A program made the position numbers and the translations under genes. The notes below the pieces were generated by a model that did not search any database, was not told the origin of the DNA, and saw nothing but the letters and a program-made list of their open reading frames with translations. From assembly GCA_013399875.1 (NCBI GenBank), contig VXAZ01002369.1:393459-457458 (forward strand): a stretch of DNA of 64,000 nucleotides, in the 5' to 3' direction. Shown piece after piece: positions 9,846 through 24,057 of this stretch. This stretch comes from Gymnorhina tibicen. Taxonomy: Eukaryota; Chordata; Aves; Passeriformes; Artamidae. Numbering within the stretch: the stretch's first letter is position 1; each line of letters starts with the position of its first letter.

Positions 9846-12800
9846 CCTTTGTAAAACATTGTTTCCATGAAAAACACACACACACACCCCGCTACCTTGC
9901 TATCCCCCATCCATAAAGCCGTATGACTTTTTACTCTTTTTTTCCCCACTGACATAAAAAACCACATACTACTTTGTCTCTAAATATATTACCTTGCAAT
10001 TACTATTGACAAGATAGCCATAAGATGGAGATTATAGGCTAAAATTAACAGGTGATAATCCAACCTGAAGATTACTGAAGATTACCTGAAGAGTCCAGTT
10101 GCTAGAGGACTGAGGACAGGACAATTTTACCTGAACCCAAAGAAAGAGATTTGCCACCACTACTCCCAAACAGTTCCTAGTGGCACATTTATGAAGAGTT
10201 AAAACAGAGAAGATATCTAGAGAAAGAACTGTTTACAGACATCCTACCCTTAATGAATATTACACTACTGGTAAACACAGACCTCCCAGTAAGCTGCACA
10301 CTGGGCTGTCCTGTGCATCTGTGTGCCAGGTTTGAAAGCAGCTCAGACTCTGGAGTACACACTGGGGAAAAACCTCCATGAAATCCTGCCGGGCTCCACC
10401 AACATCTGCAGGCTGAATCAACCCAAAAATTTTTAAAAACACAAGAAGATTGATGTAAAAATAAGAAGTTGTGGGTTTTTTTCACTTCCCTATGGATATA
10501 TGATAAAACTACACCACGGCAATGTGACCGACTGACTGAGTGGGTACTGAGCTGCAAAGTGATGATACTCGTGACGTGGAGCTGGGCAGGAGCTGCAGGG
10601 CCCAAAGGGGAACGCAGCAGCCACTTCTGACCTCTCTGCTGTCTGTGCTGTGTTGCTCTGTCTACAGAACAACAAACTGCATGGGTACCAAGTGAATTCC
10701 TCCAAACAAACAATACTTTAAAACAATGCCACTTATGTACTGCCAGCACACCACAGCCAAGGGCAATCTCACTAGCTGCACAGACAAACTCCGAGTCAGG
10801 CAACTCAACCTTCTCCATGGCTCCAGGACAACATGAGGAAATTCTGTTTAGCAGATGAAACAAGAATCTGCTTTGGAGTCCCAGGACAACCCGTGTCTTT
10901 CACGCATCTCTCCCTGTCACTTCTCAGTCGTGGAGGCCTGGCTGCTTCACAGCTCAGCCACCTTGAAGGTAGGCAGTTAGAATGCTATGAAGCACCAAAC
11001 CAGAGAGGTGCCACGAGCTGCTTGCAAGGTGCCAGCTGATTTAAATTCCCAGATGAAAGTCTCGAACAGTGGAAGAGTTTCAGGATTTCAGAATATGGCA
11101 AGATGAAAAATCCTAAAGCAGTAAAAAAGAGAAATTAATAGAAGCCAATGGCAAATGAGGTGGGAAAAAAGGGATGCAAAAGATCACCGATTCTATGAAT
11201 AATTGAAATGTCATGATTAATCAGTGTGAGCCTGAACTTAAACTACATAATGGATTCATTATCTAATGAAACACCAAATGTACTCAAACTATAATAGCCT
11301 CCTCTAGAACAGGACTGAGAATGCCAGTCGACATTTTGTTCCCAAAAAACCTCCAGTATAGGCATCTATATATAACTGCTCATGGCAAACCACTTCCCAT
11401 TGTAGAAGCAAAGAGTGTAGGTAAAGGTTTATAGATCCTGAGCTACGAATGCCCTCCCTTAACTGTCACGGAGTAATAAAATGGTTGAGGAGAGCCAAAT
11501 GAACATTTTAAGCTATAATTACTTTCTGATTGTGACATCACTGAACGTATCACTCCTTATTACAGATTAACATCTTAATTATACTGTGCGGGCAAATGAA
11601 TCAGCACTTTAAGACTGATGGGTTGGGTTCATGTTAAAGAATGCATTTGACTTTTTTCCCTTTTCACGTCAAATCAGGAATTATTTCATAACTCTCAGCT
11701 GATAAATAACTGTGTGAAGCTTTGCAGATATAATAACAGATTGATGACAGAAAAATATTACCAATCATCTTCTAACTTTCCTATGATGTTTTCCTCTTGG
11801 AAGTCTTCTGTGGCAACACATTTCTTGGAATGAATTCTGGTAACTTGCTGGAAATTAAAGAAACAGCTGTTGGGGATGCTGTTAGACCTCATTCTTTTGA
11901 GCCTTAACAAAGATTGAATCACTTGCTTTTTAAAAGATATTCAGTGCTGCCTCCTTTTCCTAGTTATCTCCTTCATCCTCTTCATGTGACATAAGACTGC
12001 AGACTGCTCCCATCCCTTCCCTGAGCAACACCCTGATGGGAATTATAAACAGCATTTTGTTTATAATTATTTATTAGTTATTTGTATAAACTTCTACGCC
12101 GTTTGAAAAAGCAAAGAAAACATTACATACAGTTACAGTGCATATGTAGTGGCAACATAAAGCAAGTTAAAAATGAAAGGCATAAGATATAAGATACATT
12201 ATAATCTTTAACATCATTTATCACTATATTTGGAGGAAATTGTCTTGACAACCTACAGAAGAAATGAACAAAGCTATGCCAGTTACTGCTCAGCAAATAC
12301 ATCTGCAAGATTTTTTTACCACTATATAAGAACATGAAGAACCACAGTACAGATGCTAAAGTAAAATGCTCCAACACACACAAAAGACTACTCGTGAAGA
12401 GTTCTCCAAATCCGCATAATTTGTTTCTAGATTATTAGTGTAAAAAACATTAGAGTAAAAAACATTTTTAAGAGTTTGGGATTATATTCCACCAAGTCTC
12501 AGTCACATTTTCTGAGAAAACATCAACAACCATTCTGTTTGGCAAGAAAATCCTTTCCAGTTGCAGCTGAGTCAATCCTCCACATGATCTATAGTAGAAA
12601 AAAATATACTCTGAAAGTTTAAAATAACCTGAAGTGGAAATACTTCATCTTCCTTGGGTAAAGAGATCCAGACTAAAGTGTTTTCTAAAGTCTGGTTATG
12701 AAGAGAATACCTAGGAGCCTTTAATGAATAAGCAATGCAGTAGGTTTTCAAGAAACCTGATACAACTCAATGGAAAATGTTTTCATCATAAAAGATCAAT

Positions 12801-15020
12801 TTCACAATATTTGCCAATTTATTTTTCTCCCATATTATAAAATAACATGATCAAAGTCAAACAGACAAGTGCCCAGTTGGAGCCATACTCTTTCCAGTAG
12901 CTAATGATGGATGCTCCTTCAGCTTAATTTGGCAGAATCTATCAGATCAGAGAAAATGTTGTCTTGATCTCAAGATAATTACACTGATTACCTCAATGAT
13001 TACCAGCATAATCAGTGGCAAGTCTTGCAATTTAATCTTGATAACTGCATCTGGTGACTGCAGATGGTGTCCTTGCCCAGTTGAAAATCTCATTCTCTTT
13101 TTGCAAAGTGTAAATCTAACCCCTTGTAACAAAACTGTGTTATCAGAAACTGATAGGCCTTTAAGGAACCACCTTGCAAAGATAAGCAAGATTAGGACCA
13201 CCTAGAGACCCTTCTTTCACTTCTAAGGGCACTTATTTGGTTCTGTGTACTGTGATCTTTAGGCTCATGTGAGGTTCATCCAAATGCTCCTGCAACTCAG
13301 TAGAAGAGACAAGTTGTTAATTGGGCTGGGGAGGCTGTGCTGAGAATAAAGCCAGCAGGGCAGAAATAAGCGTGCAAACCTGAGGGGACTGTTCAGCAAG
13401 GAACATGCTGGGGGCTCTGCAAAGCTGCCATCAGTTGCCCAAAGCAGCAGCAAGACAGCTGCTGGCAGCAGACACCTGGGCATCAGGGAGTCCTGCAACA
13501 GATGTGCTGCAGACTCCAAAGTAAGACAGGGAGAAGGAGAACGAAGCAGAGCATGGCTGAAATTTGCTTTATCCAGCTGACCCTCTGCCACAGAGCAGGC
13601 TCCCAGGAACTACGATGGGTCACCACAGATGAAACCATTTCTTGGGTTAGACAGCTCAACAGGAAATACAGATTTGAGCAGAGAAAGTGCCACAGTGACA
13701 GTTCAGCACCCAGTTTCACAAACTCTTGCTTTTAACTGGGTCTAGATTACCCTAACGCCAGGAAACCAAGGCTGTTTTCTCTCCCTGCACAACTGCCCAG
13801 TGACACAAACATAGAGCAATAATCCATGGCACAAAGAATTTGCAAGGAAAGAAGCCAGCAGAAGCTACTACCAAAATGAAGCAACCTTAATAACAGTAAT
13901 ACAGAAGATGAGATGAGAAAGAAAAAGAACATACTTCCAGAGCAGTTACTCTGAAAAAATCTCAAAGAGGAGAAAAAACCCGCAAGATAAATTAGCAAAA
14001 CGGGACAGCAGTTAAAATATAATACCTCAGCAGTTATTAATTCAGCTCCTTGTGCTTTGAAATATGCTAGTTGTATATTAACAGGACCTTAAAGAAGCAT
14101 GCAGAAGTAGAGTAACTCATTTAGAAAAATGCAAGAAAAATAAAATGTGTACCAGCATATAAAAGAAACCAATCAAGTTTGAAACTTCCAATTAAAAGCT
14201 CTAAACGTAATAGTGAATGCTCAACACCACAAAACCACAAGCTTCTACGAATGAAATTAAAATTGGGACCTATCAATTTAGAAAATAGCAAAATAGACAG
14301 CAAGTGTGGAATAATTATGAATCAATAAGCAACTAAGCAACTTTAAAAGACATTCATATGACCTTCCAGAACCAAGTGACACACTGAGTTAACTACAAGC
14401 CATTTGGGCTTGCCAAAGAAACTGGCTGATCAGTGATGCTGGTTTTGCTGTGCCAGTGGGTATTACACCTGCACACTGCCACTTGCATAGCTGAGAGAGC
14501 CAAGAGCACATCTACAGCACCACACGTACACACGATGTACTTCCCATTTCTGCACCAAAGCTGTCAAGCAAAGGTATCATAAATGTCTACTGTATCAAAC
14601 CACCCACCACAAAATCCACATCCCCACTTTTAATATTTTAATCCATGAGCAGCTTCAAATAACTGTAATTTTTTTCATCAGCTTGCCAGAGAAACTTAAC
14701 CTCTTTTTTTTTTTTTTTCTGTCCTAATAATAGATTTTCTTTCTATATTTAGATATCATTACAACTCTAAAAGCTCAACATGTGGTATTCTGGAATAGTC
14801 AGACACAGGGCTTTTATACTTCCATGAAAGCAAGATTACCAGGTTCCCATCAGGACCCACTTTTAGCTCTGCTGGCAGCTACTACAATTAGAAGCTGAGG
14901 AAAAAACTACCCTAAGTACAACTTCTGTAGCCCTGTTTCAGGTGAGGATCTCCCAAGCAAGCGAAATCTAGCAGTGTAAAGTTTCAGTGCCATCTTGTGC
15001 TGGCAGCACTTCCCTAATTA
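9846..15020. other. LRRC3B intron, part 2; no gene seen
   Basis: AT-rich intronic sequence. A short CA run follows the LTR (about 9873-9890). A 224-codon minus-strand open frame at 10189-10863 has no recognisable domain and is not called. The AT-rich block at 11530-11780 is discussed as a possible conserved element. A small duplication of GTAAAAAACATT occurs at about 12438-12466, and a T-run lies at about 14702-14719. Confidence 0.55.
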
Positions 15021-15125
15021 AGAATTTAAGGCCAGATGGAGCCTTTAGATCATCTAATCTGACCCCCTGCCTACCACATGACGTGTCGTTTTACCAGTAA
15101 ACCTCATATTGAACCCAAAAATTTA
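15021..15125 (-). mobile_element. Ancient CR1-type LINE 3' tail fragment
   Basis: The stretch reads AAGGCCAGATGGAGCC...TTTAGATCATCTAATCTGACC. This is the reverse complement of the 3' end of an old sauropsid CR1 lineage whose tail ends ...TCCCTTCTGGCCTTA. The same family, in the other orientation, is represented at about 51650-52760 and about 53315-53376. It is short and diverged, so boundaries are approximate. Confidence 0.55.
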
Positions 15126-18100
15126 GGTCAGACTGAAGCACGTCTGAACTGAGAAGACTTCTGTGTGCCCAGGGCAGTACCTTTTGTGCCCACTGTTCTT
15201 GCACCATCCTGTATCAACATCCACCATAAGAGCTGAACTACTCTAGCAGACATATCTGCTCCACCAGGATTCAGAGACCAAGCAAGAGCATCTGTTTTCA
15301 AAAGAAAGGCTATATTGAAAGACAATGTTCCACTGTTCATCATAAACAGTTGCATGTTACCACTTTCTCCAAATGAAAGTTAGACAAACTGGCTGTTTTT
15401 TAATCTGCTGGTGACTTACATCAGGCCCTCAGCTGCCATTAAAGAACTTTTCAAATTACATGTGTTACATCTAAGCAACAATCAGCATGTTTTCATTTTG
15501 AAATAAGTGCTCTGGAGCATCCCCAAGGCTTCCCAGGAAGTCAGGTAATTTATTTATTTAATTTCTTTTAACCATGTAGGACTTGTCTAAAGTCATAAAA
15601 AACTTGCTGTATAAGTTTCTCTTCTGAGGACATATGATGATAGCAAGTCCTTATTACAACTTGAGGTTGCAGGCTGAAATCCTTTGAGAGTTCTCTGACC
15701 CTTACTCAGCAAAAATCTTCAGCCTGTTTGCAACTCATCAGCTTGGTGAGAGGCAAGTGAGGCTTCAACATTCACAGCGCTGAAATAAAAGTTATCACCA
15801 ATTGCTAAATAAAAGGAACAGCTCTAAAGAAAAAAAAAATCTGCTTTTCTCAGTGGAAATAAATACCAGCCTTTATCAGACATGGAATCTGACTGTGCCA
15901 AAAAAACAAAAACAAGGCACAGCTGCTCAACATTGAGTGTGCAGAGATTTTCCAGTCAGTCAGTTGCTTTTCCCAAGGAGAAAACAAAAGGAAGGAAGAG
16001 CCAAAAGGAAGTGTTGTAATGGCTACCTCCAAGAGGAGAACACACCCTTGAGGTCACATTTATTCTAAAGGAAAAGAGGTCTTTATCAGTAGCGCTAGAG
16101 CACAACAGGAACAGACCGAAACTTGGTTCAATAAAACCCTAATTTTAAAGACAAGAATACATCAGCTCTTTGTGTGTCCCCTCTGAGGTTATACAGCCAA
16201 GTTGACTTTGGCAGACCTAGCTGATACAAAAAGCAGGAGTTGTGAAGGAAAAAAAAGTCTTGATTAGCTGGGCAATGATCCAATAAGCAAGATACTCGAG
16301 GCTGTAAGTTCACAGCTGAAGAAGCTCAGGTAGAAATAATTTATAGCAAATTAAGTTAGGTCATGATAATGAAATTTAAAGACATGTGGGACATGATTTA
16401 TTTTGCTAAGGCTTGTTGAAAAGTGAAACCCAAGCAGAGCTAACAGGAAGGCTAATTTAACTCTGGTTACAGTTGGTACTGGCACTGAGATAAACTTAAC
16501 TTGACATACTTGGAATGGGAAAGAGAATGTAAGAATAGGATTTTTTAAAAAACTTTTTAACACCATTTTTCCACATTGCAGGAGAAAGCAGGGAAAATTT
16601 GATCCTGTGACTCACTGCTGCTTGTTTCCCAATTTTAAAACATCCTGGCACACAGCCCTCAATGGCAAGTGCAGTAGAAACAGCTGATCGCAAGGGTTGG
16701 GAAAGAATGGATAACAACATCTGCACTGCAAAGCCCCTGCCATCAAGGAGCAGGAGGGAGGATGGAAAAAGCTAATGGGAAAAGGTCTCATAGGAGGTGC
16801 AGTCCCCTTGTAGGTCACTGGAAAGCAGCAGCAAAGGCAGGAGGGATGCTGTCATTGTTGACAGTTCTGCAAGTTACCTCAACAGGTATCTGGCGGCAGC
16901 CTGGGCTTTGGCTTCACTCAGCAACAGATGAGGTGCCATTATGTCCTCAACTGTCCCTCCTGCCACCCACGTCTCTCACACTGTGAAAAGCGACAGGTGA
17001 AGGGGAAAAAAGTCACTATAACGGATGAGTGCAGCAGTTTGCAGGAGGGGGGAGGGAGAGAGTAATGAAAAAGTGTTAATACTAAAGTAATAAAGCTTGT
17101 GGCCATTTTTCAGTCTGAAAAGCACAACACCATAAAACAATGCTTAAAGGCACTCACTTCTGTTCCAAACCACCTGCAAGCTAAGGCACCCCGCTATTAG
17201 CACATAAGTTGTTTACTACCAGTCTTATTTCAGTCTGACTCCAGGAGAGCCATAAAGCTGAATTTTTTCACTCAGTACAGGAGTCCAAGTGGCCTCAGGT
17301 TTTCCTTGGTGTGCCAAGCCCCAGTGTGTCACCTGCAATCCCTGCTCAGTAACTAATCCACCCATTTCTAGTAAGATGCATAAAAGTCAAATCAAAGCAA
17401 AGGGAATCTGTGGCTGGCACATGGCACACATACACCCTCCTTCTTCCCTGCTTCTCCTCGAATTCCTGAAGCAACAGCTACTCTAAGCAAGGTGTGTTCA
17501 GCACAATATGATGGTGGCTTTATCTGCCAGTAAGCGTCACTTGTGTCACACTTTCCTAAAATGGTTTGGGCGCTGGTTGGTAAAACGAGACTTCTATTTC
17601 TTCTCCTGAAACAATTTCTTCAAAAAAAAGAGTAATGGAGAAGTAATGAAATATAATGGCAAAGCAAATAAATAATGGATATTCTTTTGAAATTAAGACA
17701 TTTTTTATCTGTTTGCTTTATTTGTCACTTGCCTCTTTTTTGTTTGTTTCTTTGGTTTGCCCTTTTGTTTGCCCCAAATAAAAGCATATGAATTCAAAGC
17801 AACTCACTCACTTTTTTCCTCTGTCAGAAGCAAACATTAGGATTTAGGGACTCTTTTATAGAGATGGCCCAGCTATAAAGAAAGTCTTTGTCTCACTGGG
17901 AGGACCACTAATTCAAGGACAAATAGACAGAGACTAGAAGAGCAGTGGTACCTACAGGAAAGTTTAAGGCTGACAGACGAGCCTGTGGAATTGCAGGAAG
18001 AGCAAAGAAGAAAGAGAACCAGAAGTTACTCTCAGGGCTGTGCACTCACCATGAAGGGAGGAAGCCAGATGTGGGAGTTTCACATGAGAGACCACACTGG

Positions 18101-21100
18101 CTCACAAGCTGATGGGTGAACTCCTTACAACCTGGAGCCCAGTGAAGCTGCCAAGCCTTAACAAGTTCTATAAATTATACAGTCTTTCTGGGAGCTACAT
18201 GACAAACCATGAAACAGCCCACCAGGAGGAGCATCAACATTCTACTGAGTAACACAACAGAGAGAGATGCAGTGGTATGGTGAACAAAACATAGTCTTTC
18301 CCCATATTTACACATCTTCACAGCGAAGGAGTCAATAATGAAAAGCACCCTGTTAAAAGCATCCTCCTTTTTTCAAAGGCACCTTTACCTCTTATGCATT
18401 CCATTCCCACATCTAAATACAAGTCAAGAGTCCATCCAAAGAAGTCCAAATGGCCTAAACAACACTGTTATTGAGTCCCAGGCTACATACTACGAAGAAC
18501 AGCAAAACAAAGAGTCAACCAAACTGTATCATTTGAGAGCAGCATTTTCAAATGTTTTTCCTCATGCTTCCCATCACGGGAAACATTATCTTACTCATTC
18601 TCCTTTCCTCAGTTGCCATAGATGCAGTGCCACAGTGCTGCAGCAACAGGCAGCCATCTTCATAAGCTGGTTCAGATCTGAGCACTCCTGACTGCTTCCC
18701 TTCTTGCTTTCAGTCAGGCAAAGGTATCCTCCAGTTCCATCCTGTCTGTCCTCACTGGACAGTGAGGATTAACAGACTAGCTCAAGCACAACAAAACAGA
18801 TTCAGCTTCTGTAATGAAGTGGTGCCACCTCACCAATACACACTTTCAGTGTCACTCATTCTGGTCCAAGGACAGTTTGCATGTACCCCAAAAGGATGCT
18901 TTCTGAAAATGACAAATTTTCCATCTCCTCCAGCTCCAAGGGGAGCCCATCCTTGCAATCCTACATTTAAAACCTTTGCTTGCCTGAGGAGCAGCCCAGT
19001 GTTAAACATCAGTTAACACAGTACTGTTGACTCATTTTCAAGCTGATCCATGATAGATGAGCAGCAGTAGGGTGTTCATAATGGCAACAGCCACGTTACT
19101 GCACCACCAGGGCTCTCACAGTGCTCTGCACTCAAACGCGTCCCCAGAACATGAAAGAGAGACACTCACAGCCACGGCATCAGTGTGTGCTAGCAGCCAC
19201 AGCATGGCTGCACTACAGCAACCCAGGAGGCTGCAGGCTGGCAAGCCCGTGGTTCCTTGGGGCATGAGCCTCAACAGCCCTTAACAACTACAATGATGGG
19301 TCTGCTTTACTTTTCATTAGGATATGCAACCTCTCCTTTCTCTTTCCACCGTAAAGGTGTCATTTTGCGAACAACCACTCTAGAATTCTTCAAAGTTGCA
19401 CACAGAAATGTACTTTGGCAAAGACCTCTGCAAACAGGGAAGAGTGGGCAAGTCAACCATCAACCCAGGGGGTGTCTTACAAGTTCATCTACAATATCAA
19501 CCCACCAGATCATCATTTCATATTATAAAGTTACTTTCACGGCTGTACAAAAAGCTCCATTAAGAATGAAGATTAGTTCTCCATCAATGACTGCAACATC
19601 TGCCTTAGTAAGGCAATCATTTATTAATAACAAAATAAATAACTAGGCTTCTCTTATAATCAATTTTAGTAGTAAAATGAGAGGGAAAAAAGGACTCTAT
19701 TTATAACATGTTAGTACATATTTTATTTAAAGTTATCCAAGTATTTCCCAGGCAAAATGCTACAGTCTACCTTTACTCATTAAAATAGGACATGGGTCAA
19801 AGTTTGATGAAGGGGAAAAAAATGATTTAGTATTTTTCCCTATACAGTGGCATTCTTTCAGTTAAGTAGTTTCTTATTTCCGCTGCATTTTTCATAGCAT
19901 TTGTATCAACACTGCTACTAAAATTTTGATGGATATTTTAGTGTTATTGGAACATACATGTTTTCTTTATTAAACATGAATTTTTAAAAATGTGAAAAAA
20001 TTTAAAACATGTATCGAATGTTATACACTATGAAAAATTTCAATCAAAAGACAGAATTTAAACAATATTGGCATTTTTCTGTCTTTCCAAAAAGACGGTA
20101 CTTTTTCTTCAGCAGTTCCTCCTCCTGGAGCTTTCAGTCAGCTCACTGCGAAACAAAGAGAAGGTGCTTCTTCAGTGCACTCAAGGTTGCAGCTCCTTAT
20201 GAACAGGTGAACAAGGTGGCCCCACTGAATGCTGCTTGGCTGGGCTCACACTCAGGAACTTAGCAATGATCTGAAGCAGAAGCTCAGACGGTTGTGGTGA
20301 GATCACGCAACGTGTTTTTCAGACGGGACACCTGATGTGGGCTATGTTATGAATCGTCTACCATGAACAGACACATACATCGCAATTCAGACTTCACAAG
20401 ATGTGATGACAACAGCAGAAATGCTGAGGAAAATAAACAACCTTTTTTCTGTAACAGTGCCAGCAGAAAGCAGCCCAAAAGTTGGTATAACTACTCTCGG
20501 GAATAATTACTGCAACACTTGCAGCCTCCCACTAGCTTTGAGGCAGAGCCACAGTGCCCATGCAGAGCCATTCTTGGTTCCATGCAGGATGAGGAGCAAC
20601 CCCAGCAGACCTCCATGTGCTGCTAGGCTGAGTCCCAAGTGCTGTGCAATCCCCTCAGAGTCACTGGCTGTTTATGGAATCTAAGAAATGGAAAGGCTTT
20701 AAAAAAGTTATTATGAACTTAAATCTGGTGGAGTCGTGCTGGAAAGGATGGATGGCTCCTCAGCTCTCACTCAGTGTGGATGTCCAATGTCTCTTTTGAG
20801 GGCAGGGCTGACTAAACTAGGCTCCCCATCAGTGGCACATGCTCAGCAGGAAAGGGATGATCTGTGCTTTGCACCCCTATTAGCCCAAGCTGCTGTGGGA
20901 CTTGGAGCTCTGAAGAAGCCAGAAGCCAGAATCCGGCCTCCCGCTGATGGCTCCACCCAAGAAGCAGCAGTTTCTGGTCCTGCTGAGCTCAGGAGCTGTC
21001 AGGTTCCTGCTGAGCTGGAAATAAAAGCTTCACTTTTTTTTCCTCCTTCTTTTTCCCCATTTGACAACTGCACATAAACACTTGTAGATTGGGACTGTTA

Positions 21101-21480
21101 CACCCCTGCAAGCTTAAAACAACCTTGCTCAGGCACGGACGACAGCTCCCGATGGCAACATGAATGTGACTGCAGACTAATTCACCTTGTTTTTCTGACA
21201 CATGAAAACCCTCTCTGAAATCGCTGCACTGTCTGTAGTCACTCCTGTTACACATCTCTGCACAGTCAGCACTCAGCCAAACCAACACAAGAAAGAAGCA
21301 AACAGAAAAAACTCAGGAAACTCAGAAAAAACCTTTTTGGTAGATTCATACTGCTTTGTGCAGAATTCTTCTTTTTAGTGTAATCACAGAAAGACACTAA
21401 TAGCTTAATTTAAATACAGGTCTATCAACAGACCCTAAATTTTTTTAATACACACACTCTGCACAGAACTGGTTTGTGTC
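15126..21480. other. LRRC3B intron, part 3; no gene seen
   Basis: Non-coding sequence of mixed composition. Open frames here, for example 19257-19646 and 20736-21077 on plus, are unremarkable and match no family I recognise. No clear transposon was identified, though old ones could be missed by eye. Confidence 0.5.
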
Positions 21481-21482
21481 TA

Positions 21483-21532
21483 AAGTACATTAAGCTGATA
21501 TCTGGAAAGTACATTAAGCTCTGATATCTGGA
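21483..21532. repeat. Two-copy tandem duplication, period about 24 bp
   Basis: The unit AAGTACATTAAGCTGATATC recurs once with a 2-base insertion (AAGCTCTGATATC). The first copy starts at 21483 and the second at 21507. This is a small local duplication just upstream of the CR1 element. Confidence 0.85.
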
Positions 21533-21629
21533 AAGACAGACTACTATCAGGAAAAAGGCCATCGATTTAAAAGCTACTTATTTCTTCAATATTCTATGCT
21601 CAGAAATCCCAGGCCACTGCAACCAGTGA

Positions 21630-23170
21630 GAAAATCTGGAGTCATAAAGACTTGTTGTCAGCAGAGGAGGATCCACTTAAGGGACATTTAACCACACTGG
21701 ACATACACAAGCCCATGGATCCAAAGGGGATGCATCCATGAGTGCTGAGGGAGCTGGCTGAAGTTCACAGGCGGCGACTCTAAACTATGTTCCAAAGATC
21801 ATAGGGATCAGAGGAATTTCTTGAGGATTGCATGAAAGCCAGTCCTATTTGCAAGAAGGAGGATCCCATAAACTACAGGCAGGTCAGTTTCACCTCCAGC
21901 CCTGGGGAGGTGATGAGCAAATAAATCTGGGAACAATTCCCTTAACATATGGAGTAAAATTAAATGACTGGGAGTAGTCAGCATAGATTTATGAAGGCAG
22001 AAATCACATCTGACCAACCTGAGAGTTTTTTGCAATGAGATGCCTGGCTCATCCTGCTGAGATGAGAGAGAAGTGGATGTTACTTATCTTGACTTCAGCA
22101 AAGCTTTTGATGCTGTCTCCCATAACATCCTCACTGACACACTGATGAAGTACAGACTACGTAAGTAAATGGTGAGATGGAGAGAACGCTGGCTGAACTG
22201 CTTGGCTCAAAAGGCTGTGCAAAGCAGCACAAAGCCCAGCTAGAGGCCCATCACTAGTGGAGTACTCCACGGGTCAGTACTGGGACGAACGTCATTTAAC
22301 ATTTTCAGAACTGACCTGGAGGGTGGGAGAGAATCTCTGCAAGTTGGCTGATAATACAAAACTGGGAAGAGCAGTTGATACACCAGATGGGTGTGCTGCC
22401 ATCCAGAAGGACATGGACTGGCTGGAGAACATGCTGACGGGATCCTCATGAAGTTCACCAAAGGTGAATTCCAAGTTCTGCACCTGGGTATGGTTAACTC
22501 CATGCACCACTACCTGCTGGAGGCTGATCAACTGGAAAGCAGGCTTGCAGAGAGCAACATCAGGGTCCTGACAGACACAAAGTGTGTGCCCTCAGGGAAA
22601 GGGGTGGGTAACACCATCATGGGCTGCATTAGAAAGAGCATCACCAGCAAGTTAAGGGTGATCCTCCCCCTCCACTCAGCCCTGGTGAGACACCTGCACA
22701 GAGCTGGGTTAGTCCTGGGCTTCCTGGTATATGCAAAACATGGACTGAAACAAGTCAGCAAAGGCCGCAAAGGTGATAAAGGAACTGAAAGATCTGATGT
22801 ATGAGAAGCTGAGATTGCAGGGACTGTCCATCCTGGAGAAGGCTCAGGGCAGGTCTCATCAGTATGTATAAACAACTGATGGGAGGCAGTAATGAAGAGA
22901 CTCTTCCACGTTGTGTCCAGCAAAAGGACGAGAGGCAATGGGTACAATCAAATACAGGAATTGCATCTGAAAGTAAGAAAATAATTTCTTTTTCTGTTTT
23001 ACCTTCTCCTTACTGTGAGGGTGGTCACACCTGGAACAGGTTACCCAGAGAGGTTGTGGTGTCTCCATCCAAGCCTGCTGGACATAGCTCTGAACAACCT
23101 GCTTGAGCATGGAAGTGGACTAAGCAATCTCCAGAGACGCTCTCCACTCTCAGCCATTCCATGATTACTT
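21630..23170 (+). mobile_element. Decayed CR1 LINE, 5'-truncated, ORF2 and 3' end
   Basis: The order of recognisable CR1 segments on plus is the usual one. First comes a GGATGCATCCATGAGTGCTG segment at about 21730. Next is the reverse-transcriptase core at about 22070-22130, translating to VDVTYLDFSKAFDAVSHNIL. A GGGTCAGTACTGGGA segment follows at about 22270, then a GATAATACAAAACTGGGA segment at about 22350. The 3' part is ACTGTGAGGGTGGTCACACC / CTGGAACAGGTTACCCAGAG at about 23010-23060, and the tail is CCATTCCATGATTA at about 23160. Stops and frameshifts throughout show it is dead. Fragments such as 22391-22804 (plus) and 22528-22947 (minus) are open-frame shadows of this LINE, not genes. 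It is antisense to LRRC3B. Boundaries are approximate. Confidence 0.9.
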
Positions 23171-24020
23171 CCAATTAAGTTAAACAGAACAGCTGAAAGA
23201 ACTACAGTTCAAGAAGAAAATACCTGAAAGCAGCATAACTTAAGACAGAGGTAAGTCTAGGCTTTGCAGCATAATGCTTAAATCCTACTGAAGCGCATTT
23301 TTATTCCCTCTTTATGTTACACATGACTGTACAATCTGTGTTGTCTGTAAAGAAGAGAGGCATGTCATGGGGTTCTTCACTTGCAGCAGGGAGTTAGTTA
23401 TAAACACATACCCCAAACCAGAATTTGGTTGTAGATGTTTTCTATCACTTAGATTTTTTGAAATATCTTACCACTGAGTATAGTTTCCACTGTGACTACA
23501 GTAAGTAAACAGATCCAATTACAGATGTTCTGTTTTAAAAATACTAATTGAAAGGAACATAGTGTAAAGCATTAATTGAAATTATGTTCCTTTCCACAGG
23601 ACAGCACTTCCTGAGAAATGGTTATATTAGCAAGCTAACATTGAAAAGACAAAATTACTGTGTTGTGCTGTGACACTAAATCAAAACAGTATTCTTTTTT
23701 AACTCATACCAAATCCAAAAGCAAAGGACCAAAACTGCAAATATTTATTCATTTTTGTAACCAAAGTCAACAAATTGAGTTACTGAATTTATAGCATGAC
23801 AATATCCCCAATAAATATGCATAAATTTATCTGGAAACTCTCTAAAGGCAAAGATTCCTAAATGACAAGTCACACACAGTCAATTTATTTAGGTAAATAA
23901 ATTCCTTAGAAACTAATGGACCAATTAAGTGATTAACTGAATTCAATGCATCAAACACTAACTTGGGTGCCTACTCTCATACAAGTTGTTTTAAAAATGC
24001 TGCCCTTAAAGAAACCAACC

Positions 24021-24057
<37 letters not shown>

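Noticed and set aside
10189..10863. 224-codon minus-strand open frame
   Set aside because: No recognisable domain or repeat pattern, and no splice or poly(A) context. A frame of this length can occur by chance in a 64-kb window. It is worth only a conservation check.
22391..22947. Two overlapping open frames of about 138 codons on opposite strands
   Set aside because: Both lie inside the decayed CR1 LINE. The plus frame is a remnant of CR1 ORF2 and the minus frame is its antisense shadow.
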